NCBI GenBank assembly: GCA_900752785.1
Contig: CAADWP010000017.1
Coordinates: 1-28,340 of the forward strand
Length of the DNA: 28,340 bases
Direction: 5' to 3'
Source of the DNA: an uncultured Ruminococcus sp.
GTDB lineage: Bacteria > Bacillota > Clostridia > Oscillospirales > Ruminococcaceae
In this document: one piece after another, positions 23,810-28,340 of the stretch
Layout: each line of letters starts with the position of its first letter
Numbering within the stretch: position 1 is the first letter of the stretch
Made by a program: the position numbers and the translations under genes
Notes under the pieces: model-generated
The model's input: the letters and a program-made list of their open reading frames with translations, nothing else
Database searches by the model: none
Told to the model about the DNA's origin: nothing

Positions 23810-23836
23810 GACAAAAGTATTTGCACATGATATAAT
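23808..23836 (+). promoter_or_regulatory. Promoter of the holin-like toxin mRNA
   Basis: Perfect TTGACA (23808-23813), 17-bp spacer, perfect TATAAT (23831-23836). The transcript would begin at about 23843 with ACAGAAAGAGTA. Its leader carries two compact hairpins: TTACGC-AACA-GCGTAA (23862-23877) and CCCC-ATTA-GGGG (23884-23895). The second buries the G-rich ribosome site, as in type I toxins kept silent by 5' structure. Confidence 0.8.
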
Positions 23837-23904
23837 TAAAAAACAGAAAGAGTATGCAGTTTTACGCAACAGCGTAAGGCTGTCCCCATTAGGGGGTGAT
23901 AGGA

Positions 23905-23988
23905 ATGATAACCTTTGAAGAGCTTATTTTATTTTCTTCATTCGTAGTCGCTCTTGTCTCTCTTGTTTATGAGAACTTGCGTTTATAG
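23905..23988 (+). pseudogene. Putative holin-like type I toxin, C-terminus replaced by a MITE insertion
   Basis: The ORF now reads MITFEELILFSSFVVALVSL followed by VYENLRL and stop: 27 residues, with one hydrophobic helix over residues 8-22. It resembles the tiny putative holin-like toxins of Firmicutes (Hol_Tox/TxpA-Fst-like membrane peptides). The last five residues come from the MITE end at 23973. If the MITE and one copy of the TGA repeat are removed, the frame continues as VYEITKDLNKK and stops at 24161-24163, giving a 31-residue peptide with a lysine-rich tail as usual for this class. Whether the truncated form is still toxic cannot be told. It may be silenced by the antisense RNA encoded at 24178-24264. 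Confidence 0.75.
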
Positions 23989-24132
23989 GGTAAGCCGCAC
24001 GTCTTTTCGGTGAAATTTTATGTTTACTGCGTTGAAATCCCTTGAAATACGACAGTATTCCTGCGGTCTTTCGCCTTGTAATCATAAAATTTCCCTCGAA
24101 AATCCGCACATCTTCCCTATGAACACAAGTTC
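23973..24132 (+). mobile_element. 160-bp palindromic MITE, copy 2 (inside the toxin gene)
   Basis: Ends GAACTTG and CAAGTTC, flanked by a 3-bp direct repeat TGA at 23970-23972 and 24133-24135. The terminal repeats extend imperfectly through TATAGGG / CCCTAT. As in copy 1, the whole element is an imperfect palindrome centred on ATACGACAGTAT (near 24048-24059). It shares interior blocks with copy 1 (CGCACGTCTTTTCGG, CTGCGTTGAAA, TTTCGCCTTGTAATC). No coding capacity for a transposase. Length (160 against 161 bp) and TNA duplications agree between copies. Confidence 0.85.
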
Positions 24133-24177
24133 TGAGATCACAAAAGATCTAAACAAGAAGTAATCATTTACATAAGT

Positions 24178-24264
24178 AAAGATTGCACCGCCGCTCTACC
24201 AAAGCCGGTGTAATTTTTACATTTTAACTTTGGAGACCGCTTAGCTAAACGGTACTCTTTCTGT
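24178..24264 (-). ncRNA. Antisense antitoxin RNA, convergent with the toxin mRNA
   Basis: The predicted transcript of about 85 nt starts near 24264 with the same ACAGAAAGAGTA as the toxin mRNA and ends at a stem (ATTGCACCG 24182-24190 with CGGTGTAAT 24206-24214) that would also end the toxin transcript, i.e. a shared bidirectional terminator. The plus-strand sequence at 24225-24243 (TAACTTTGGAGACCGCTTA) is a near direct repeat of 23909-23926 (TAACCTTTGAAGAGCTTA). The antisense RNA can therefore pair with the toxin codons just after its ATG. This is the layout of the par (fst) RNA I/RNA II type I systems. Confidence 0.7.
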
Positions 24265-24269
24265 ATTAT

Positions 24270-24298
24270 ATTATAGCATTAATATCAGAAAAAGTCAA
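24270..24298 (-). promoter_or_regulatory. Promoter of the antitoxin RNA
   Basis: Minus strand: TTGACT (24293-24298), 17-bp spacer, TATAAT (24270-24275). Strong and unlinked to any minus-strand gene, which supports a dedicated RNA. Confidence 0.75.
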
Positions 24299-24580
24299 TA
24301 AAAAGTTATCAATAACTAACACAGTTGCTTATGTGAATTAAATGTTGCTAAATTATTAATGGATGTATACCATTTGTTTTGACATTTTTATAATTCTGCG
24401 TAATATTATTGCGATAATACAAACAGTATACACAAATGTGAATATTACATTATTGAAATTAAAATAATTAATTAGTTCACAGAACGTTGTGCAGTTTGAC
24501 GAAAACCGCATGAAAAAGATGCCTATTTACCGTTTGCGTGTAAAAAATGGCTGTTCTGTCAATAAATTTTTAGAAAACTA
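24299..24580. other. AT-rich intergenic DNA upstream of pilA1, no gene seen
   Basis: No ORF with a ribosome site is visible on either strand. A TTGACA at 24379-24384 with TAATAT 16 bp downstream (24401-24406) may be a second, weaker promoter. ACAGAAC (24479-24485) and GTTCTGT (24553-24559) are inverted copies 67 bp apart. Confidence 0.4.
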
Positions 24581-24609
24581 TTGACATTTTGTGAATAGCA
24601 TGATATACT
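24581..24609 (+). promoter_or_regulatory. pilA1 promoter (extended -10) and structured leader
   Basis: TTGACA (24581-24586), 17-bp spacer, TATACT (24604-24609) with TGA in front, an extended -10. The leader of about 120 nt contains GCGGC-TAA-GCCGC (24693-24705) and ends in AAGGAGGG (24719-24726) before the start codon. Confidence 0.75.
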
Positions 24610-24734
24610 ATAATCACAGGAAAGGGAAAGGGACACACAGCAAAGAGGCTACATAAAAAATGCTTCTTAATTCCCTTGTACCGAAAACGTTGGCGGCTAA
24701 GCCGCAAATAATTTAAATAAGGAGGGTTTTCGAT

Positions 24735-25295
24735 ATGAAAACTACAAAAAAAGGTTTTACACTTATTGAGCTCATCGTTGTTATCGCTATCATCGGTGTT
24801 CTCGCAGCAATTCTCGTTCCCTCGATGCTTGGCTATGTAAGAAAGTCCAAGATCTCATCCGCTAACTCGGCTGCTTCTTCTATCCAGAAGGGCTTTGAGT
24901 CTACACTTGTTGATGCTGATACAAAGGGCATCAAGTGTACATTTGAAGGTTGGGTTGTGTTTAATAACGAAAAGATTGCTGGTGCTGCACTTGCTTCTGG
25001 AGGTGATGCTTCAAGCCTTCTTACAGACGGTGTTAAGAATTATTTTGATAAGTTTAAGAAAGCAACAGGAGCTGCTTACATTAAGAAGACATCTTGCCCG
25101 GCTGTATTAGCTACTACAGACGGCAACTACTATGGATCGTATCCCGGTGGATATGTAGAAGCTAAGGATTATAAGTCTTCTGGAGATCTTGATGGCAAGG
25201 ATGATGCTGACTCTATCGAATTAATTGCTGGTAGAATTGTAACTGGTGAGGACGATGTTACTACAGCTTATTCTTCTATTAATCTTCCTACTTGA
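24735..25295 (+). CDS. pilA: Type IV pilin, probable major subunit
   Basis: 186 residues. The short leader MKTTKKG is cleaved before FTLIELIVVIAIIGVLAAIL; Glu is at mature +5 and the helix is perfectly class III type. The helix continues as VPSMLGYVRKSKISSANSAA, shared almost exactly with the pilin encoded at 26638-27213. Two cysteines (in KGIKCTFEGW and KTSCPAV) could form the C-terminal disulfide. Conserved later parts with the second pilin are FEKF/FDKFKK, DGNYYGSYPGGYVEAKDYK. Strong promoter, strong ribosome site, own terminator and highly biased codons (GTT, ATC, CTT, GCT) point to the most abundant pilin. Cleaved by PilD, polymerised by PilB/PilC. Confidence 0.94.
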   Translation: MKTTKKGFTLIELIVVIAIIGVLAAILVPSMLGYVRKSKISSANSAASSIQKGFESTLVDADTKGIKCTFEGWVVFNNEKIAGAALASGGDASSLLTDGVKNYFDKFKKATGAAYIKKTSCPAVLATTDGNYYGSYPGGYVEAKDYKSSGDLDGKDDADSIELIAGRIVTGEDDVTTAYSSINLPT

Positions 25296-25322
25296 TTTGA
25301 TTTATTTTTTAATTTTACAATC

Positions 25323-25352
25323 AAAACCTCTCTCATATGAGAGAGGTTTTTT
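25323..25352 (+). terminator. Terminator of pilA1
   Basis: Perfect 28-bp palindrome AAAACCTCTCTCAT / ATGAGAGAGGTTTT (25323-25336 with 25337-25350) ending in a six-T run. Confidence 0.93.
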
Positions 25353-25367
25353 ATTTAAGGTGATAAA

Positions 25368-26522
25368 ATGGAATTGACTAATAAAATTATAAATTCGTTT
25401 CTTGCTCTTTGCGCGAGTGCGGCGTTGGGTGCGGGTGGAATGTATCTGTATAATAAGGATAAAATCAATTCATCGGATAAATATGGTCTGATTGGTGAGT
25501 GCGAAAGCTTTTTGGAATCGCAGGGGGTGAAGCTCCCGGAAGAAGCCGACCCGAAAATTGCTGCTTTAAACGGCTATCTTGAAGCCTATGGCGATAAGTA
25601 TACGTTTTACAGTAAAACAAATAACGATGAAAGCTATTTGAGCGCAATGAACTGTACTTCGTGCCTTGTTACCTGCGGATATAAGGTTGGTTTGTCCCGA
25701 AACGGAAGAATAGAGGTAATTAACGTCACTGCGGAAAGCATAGCTGAAAAACAGGGGCTGAAAACAGGAGATATTATTCTTTCTATTGACGGTGAAGTTA
25801 TTGCCGAGAAAGGGATCGTTCCCACAGCCATGAATCTTTCGGGAAAAGACGGGACGACAATGAATCTCGTTATTGAACGTGAGGGCGTGAAGCTTCCCCT
25901 TGAATTTGTTCGCTCAAATGATTACGATAAATCAATAGAGTCGGTTGATATGAAAGCGTCCGACGGGATTCTTTACATTAGCCTTTCAAGTTTTAACGAA
26001 TACACGCCCGCGTTGTTTTTTGGAAAAATCGAAGAAATATCGGAAGATCATAAGGGGATAATTATTGATCTTCGCAATAATGCCGGAGGAATCGTCGCGG
26101 ATGCCGTGACTTTGGCGGACAAATTTATTGGCAAGGCAAAAGTTGAATGCTTTTTTTACACGGGTGAAGTTAAGACATTTGAAACGTCTGATTCTAAGAT
26201 AGAAGATTCGGTGCCGATCGTTTTACTTTGTAACGAGAAAACAGCAAGCGCGGCTGAGGTTTTTGCGGCGCTGCTTAAACAGTATGGTGAGGATGTTAAA
26301 TTGGTGGGAACAACAACCTTTGGCAAAGGAATTTTTCAGCTTGATAAAGAACTTAGCGACGGCGGAAATCTCCATTATACTGCGGGGTATTATACTGTCG
26401 GAGACTGGGAATGCTATCACGAAATAGGAATCAAGCCTGACGTGGAAGTCGAAATGGACAGTTCGTTTATCGGAACGGATAAGGATATACAGCTTGAAAA
26501 GGCTTATGAAATTCTTGGATGA
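25368..26522 (+). CDS. Membrane-anchored PDZ-S41 (C-terminal processing) protease
   Basis: 384 residues, weak ribosome site AAGGTG directly before ATG. An N-terminal hydrophobic stretch (about 8-27) anchors or exports it. A PDZ domain follows (about 100-182; GLKTGDIILSIDGEVI), then the S41 fold with LRNNAGG (235-241), catalytic Ser294 in EKTASAAEV and Lys320 in TTFGKGIFQ. Ctp/S41 proteases cut exported proteins near the C-terminus, recognised through the PDZ domain. Placement between pilin genes, 15 bp after the pilA1 terminator, suggests a role in pilin quality control or processing; this is inference. C96/C99/C103 between the N-terminal region and the PDZ domain are unusual. Not part of the standard pilus set. 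Confidence 0.92.
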   Translation: MELTNKIINSFLALCASAALGAGGMYLYNKDKINSSDKYGLIGECESFLESQGVKLPEEADPKIAALNGYLEAYGDKYTFYSKTNNDESYLSAMNCTSCLVTCGYKVGLSRNGRIEVINVTAESIAEKQGLKTGDIILSIDGEVIAEKGIVPTAMNLSGKDGTTMNLVIEREGVKLPLEFVRSNDYDKSIESVDMKASDGILYISLSSFNEYTPALFFGKIEEISEDHKGIIIDLRNNAGGIVADAVTLADKFIGKAKVECFFYTGEVKTFETSDSKIEDSVPIVLLCNEKTASAAEVFAALLKQYGEDVKLVGTTTFGKGIFQLDKELSDGGNLHYTAGYYTVGDWECYHEIGIKPDVEVEMDSSFIGTDKDIQLEKAYEILG

Positions 26523-26604
26523 TTGCACAATAAAGCGGCGAAAAATTTGTTGCATTATACGCTGAACTTTTTATTGACAAATTGTGAGTTTTTGCTATAA
26601 TATT
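26515..26604 (+). repeat. Duplicated promoter segment, copy A (upstream of pilin 2)
   Basis: From TTGGATGATTGCACAATAAA through the -10 region this segment matches 27257-27347 at about 80 of 88 positions, with a one-base insertion in the spacer of copy B. It contains the last codons and stop of the S41 gene, so copy A is the original and copy B the derivative. Confidence 0.85.
26574..26601 (+). promoter_or_regulatory. Promoter of pilin 2
   Basis: TTGACA (26574-26579), 16-bp spacer, TATAAT (26596-26601). Both hexamers perfect. It lies inside duplicated segment A. Confidence 0.8.
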
Positions 26605-26637
26605 ATTATGAATTTTATGTTGAGGAGGCGATTTGTC

Positions 26638-27213
26638 ATGAGGAAGCAAAAAGGCTTTACCCTTATCGAGTTGATCGTGGTTATTGCGATTATAGGTATT
26701 CTTGCGGCAATTCTTGTCCCGTCCATGCTTGGTTATGTAAGAAAATCCAAGATTTCATCTGCAAACTCTGCCGCTTCTTCTATTCAAAAGCAAGTTGAAG
26801 CTACGCTTGTAGACCTTGACACAAAGGGCGTAAAGTGTACTCTGGAATCATGGGTTCCTTTTAAGGACGGGGATTTTTATACCGGCACATTGACTTCTGT
26901 TGGAAGTGTCGGAACAACTCCTGCCTCTGGTACGGATGTATTTGATGATGTATCAAAGGCTAATTATTTTCTTAAAGACGGCGCGTCAACCTATTTTGAA
27001 AAATTTAAGAAATCGCAAGGCGGTTGCTTTATCAAGGGAACATCGTGCGTAGCTGTTGTTTGCAGTGTGGACGGCAACTATATCGGCACATTTCCCAATG
27101 GTTATGTAGAAGCTAAAGACTATAAGGGGGCGGCTTCCCCAACTACTATAAGTGTTGCTGAAAAAGTCAAGGATGATACCAGTAACGATGTAACTGCTGT
27201 CGGTATTTCTTGA
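26638..27213 (+). CDS. Type IV pilin paralogue 2
   Basis: 191 residues from ATG at 26638, which has GAGGAGG at 26622-26628; an earlier in-frame ATG lies at the predicted transcription start and lacks a ribosome site. Leader MRKQKG, then FTLIELIVVIAIIGILAAIL with Glu +5. Through about residue 55 it is nearly identical in protein to PilA1 (VPSMLGYVRKSKISSANSAA), and later blocks also match (TKGVKCTLESW, YFEKFKK, NGYVEAKDYK). Despite this, synonymous codons differ widely and are less biased, so the duplication is old and expression probably lower. Its C-terminal half has extra Ser/Thr/Gly-rich insertions and more cysteines (GGCFIKGTSCVAVVC). Confidence 0.93.
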   Translation: MRKQKGFTLIELIVVIAIIGILAAILVPSMLGYVRKSKISSANSAASSIQKQVEATLVDLDTKGVKCTLESWVPFKDGDFYTGTLTSVGSVGTTPASGTDVFDDVSKANYFLKDGASTYFEKFKKSQGGCFIKGTSCVAVVCSVDGNYIGTFPNGYVEAKDYKGAASPTTISVAEKVKDDTSNDVTAVGIS

Positions 27214-27256
27214 TTAAGAATTGATTTTTTAGTCTTTATGCCTGCGTGAAGAAATA

Positions 27257-27347
27257 TTGGATGATTGCACAATAAAACTACGGAAAATTTGTTGCATTAT
27301 ACGCTGAATTTTTTGTTGACAAATTGTGAATTTTTTGCTATAATATA
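27257..27347 (+). repeat. Duplicated promoter segment, copy B (upstream of pilin 3)
   Basis: See copy A at 26515-26604. The copy starts with a relic of the S41 gene end (TTGGATGA) although no S41 gene precedes it, showing the direction of duplication. It includes TTGACA (27316-27321), 17-bp spacer, TATAAT (27339-27344). Confidence 0.85.
27316..27344 (+). promoter_or_regulatory. Promoter of pilin 3
   Basis: TTGACA and TATAAT with a 17-bp spacer, one base longer than in the otherwise matching promoter of pilin 2. Confidence 0.8.
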
Positions 27348-27382
27348 TTTATACACTTACTTTATATCCGGAGGTGCTTGTC

Positions 27383-27982
27383 ATGAGGAAACAAAAAGGC
27401 TTTACCCTTATTGAAATGATCGTGGTGCTTGCGATTATCGGAATCCTTACTGCTGTTCTCGTTCCTACATGGAGCTATTTTATAATGAAAGCCAATCTTA
27501 AAACTCAGAACAACTATTCAAAGATGATATTTAATGCGGCTCAGACTCAGGCTACAAGATACGAAATAAAAGAAAAAAGGAATTTTTCAGTAGCTAAGGA
27601 TGCTCCTGCCGGTATTGAAAAGGACAATGCTATGGATAGCCTTTACCTTGCTTCGGAATTTGACGCAGCATCCGGCGATTTTGAATATTATCTTTATTGG
27701 GACGGCAAAAGCGCCCATAGACTTAAAGCTGACGGAACTATAGACGATGCTGCCGACGCAAATCAAAATGCTACTAATGCGTTTGCAAACAGCATTAATA
27801 AAGTGTTCGGCGAATCGAGAATTACGGTTTATAAGGTCTATATTAAAAATTATCAGGTTATGAGCGTTTGCTCTGCAAGAAGCGAAAACAGCGATACTGT
27901 CGGTTCTTTCCCTGTTATCCAAGACGGAAGAAGCGACGATACTGTGTTTGATTTCGACATGACAGACATAGATTTGCCTTGA
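27383..27982 (+). CDS. Type IV pilin-like protein 3 (minor pilin or pseudopilin)
   Basis: 199 residues; ATG at 27383 follows CGGAGGT at 27369-27375 (an in-frame GTG at 27374 lies inside that site). The leader MRKQKG is identical to that of pilin 2, then FTLIEMIVVLAIIGILTAVL with Glu +5. After VPTWSYFIMKANLKTQ it no longer resembles the other two pilins, so it is a diverged or recombined copy with a different globular domain (FEYYLYWDGKSAHRLKADG, ITVYKVYIKNYQVMSVC). It shares with pilin 2 a promoter segment, so both are probably co-regulated. A terminator follows directly. Confidence 0.9.
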   Translation: MRKQKGFTLIEMIVVLAIIGILTAVLVPTWSYFIMKANLKTQNNYSKMIFNAAQTQATRYEIKEKRNFSVAKDAPAGIEKDNAMDSLYLASEFDAASGDFEYYLYWDGKSAHRLKADGTIDDAADANQNATNAFANSINKVFGESRITVYKVYIKNYQVMSVCSARSENSDTVGSFPVIQDGRSDDTVFDFDMTDIDLP

Positions 27983-27991
27983 TAGTTCTGT

Positions 27992-28027
27992 GCCGCGGCT
28001 TCCTAAGAAGTTGCGGCTTATTTTTTT
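27992..28027 (+). terminator. Terminator after pilin 3
   Basis: An 11-bp stem with G-T wobbles (GCCGCGGCTTC 27992-28002 with GAAGTTGCGGC 28007-28017), 4-base loop CTAA, and seven T residues at 28021-28027. Confidence 0.85.
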
Positions 28028-28029
28028 AC

Positions 28030-28048
28030 TTTGTGATAATGTCACAAA
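28030..28048. promoter_or_regulatory. Palindrome, possible regulator site
   Basis: TTTGTGA-TAATG-TCACAAA, 7-bp perfect arms and 5-bp centre, upstream of the first tandem promoter. It resembles CRP/FNR- or Rex-type sites, but the centre length fits none of them exactly. Confidence 0.3.
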
Positions 28049-28078
28049 AATATTGAAAAAGCGTTTGATTTGTTTTAC

Positions 28079-28107
28079 TTGACAAAACAAAAAAAGGGTG
28101 ATATAAT
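28079..28107 (+). promoter_or_regulatory. Tandem promoter P1, probable rRNA operon
   Basis: TTGACA (28079-28084), 17-bp spacer, TATAAT (28102-28107) with TGA extension. Followed by AATAAAGCTGTC and a GGGAG motif that recur after P2, showing that the two promoters are duplicates. Confidence 0.8.
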
Positions 28108-28211
28108 AATAAAGCTGTCGAACGGGAGCCAAGACGAGCCTGAGGGTAGTAGATCGGGAGATTTAAAAACCGAGGGCAAAAAAATTTTTTTCAAAAAAAT
28201 GAAAAAAGTAC

Positions 28212-28240
28212 TTGACAAACGGATTGATAAGTGATATAAT
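28212..28240 (+). promoter_or_regulatory. Tandem promoter P2, probable rRNA operon
   Basis: TTGACA (28212-28217), 17-bp spacer, TATAAT (28235-28240) with TGA extension, then GAATAAGCTGTCCCACGAGAG, which parallels P1. Two perfect promoters in tandem 133 bp apart are characteristic of rrn operons in Firmicutes. Confidence 0.8.
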
Positions 28241-28340
28241 GAATAAGCTGTCCCACGAGAGAGGGCGGCAGGCATCTTGAAAATTGAACAATGCTAAGAA
28301 AAGTAACGACCCTTGAAATTCCTTTGAAAAAGGGAATGAA
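28241..28340 (+). other. Probable rRNA operon leader (16S gene beyond the window)
   Basis: No coding frame follows the tandem promoters. CTTGAAAATTGAACAATG at 28276-28293 matches the element usually found in Firmicute pre-16S leaders (TTGAAAACTGAACA type). The mature 16S start is not reached. TTCCTTTGAAAAAGGGAA near the end can form a small hairpin. Confidence 0.6.

Noticed and set aside
26223..26555. Minus-strand ORF over the end of the S41 gene
   Set aside because: It overlaps a well-supported protease gene and includes the duplicated promoter; no ribosome site.
1..28340. tRNA genes, CRISPR arrays or a replication origin
   Set aside because: None was recognised by eye on either strand; a covariance-model scan was not possible.

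Overview
The window looks like chromosomal DNA of a moderate-GC anaerobic gut Firmicute of the Oscillospiraceae/Ruminococcus/[Eubacterium] siraeum kind. This is inference, not a database result. It rests on a type I dockerin on a BspA-like leucine-rich-repeat protein, strong AGGAGG ribosome sites, sigma-A promoters with 16-17 bp spacers, Clostridia-type gene orders (decarboxylase-holB-ricT) and a Gram-positive type IV pilus locus without secretin genes.

Layout. (1) 1-2781, minus strand: two secreted LRR_5 proteins, the first cut by the window edge, the second ending in a dockerin; a signal-peptide fossil lies between them. (2) 2911-7893, plus strand: a tightly packed housekeeping operon of a coiled-coil protein, a sigma-70 region 4 protein, an Orn/Lys/Arg decarboxylase-fold enzyme, DNA polymerase III delta prime (holB), ricT, queH and ybaK. 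Its promoter is surrounded by LexA-box-like sequences. (3) 7948-10620: a 161-bp palindromic MITE, an Hsp20 gene with terminator, and asnB with terminator. (4) 10816-27982: the type IV pilus region. It holds pilC, a pilM-pilN fusion, pilO, a giant PilX/GspK-like pilin and two minor prepilins in one operon; the prepilin peptidase pilD on the other strand; then pilB, pilT, the major pilin gene, a PDZ-S41 protease and two more pilin genes, each with its own promoter. (5) 28079-28340: tandem promoters and leader of what is probably an rRNA operon whose 16S gene begins beyond the window.

How it works together. PilB and PilT power extension and retraction. PilC, PilMN and PilO form the inner-membrane platform. 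PilD matures the prepilins. PilA1, whose codons look optimised, is the likely main subunit. The PilV/PilW/PilX-like set would form an initiation or tip complex, in which the 1033-residue PilX-like protein is a candidate adhesin. The S41 protease between pilin genes may process or police exported pilus proteins.

The most unexpected content is between pilT and pilA1: a type I toxin-antitoxin locus (tiny holin-like toxin, convergent antisense RNA, shared terminator stem) interrupted by a 160-bp MITE. Removing the MITE and one copy of its 3-bp target duplication restores a complete, lysine-tailed toxin reading frame. A related MITE with the same kind of TNA target duplication sits in front of hsp20. 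A pair of covarying hairpins fills the gap between pilB and pilT.
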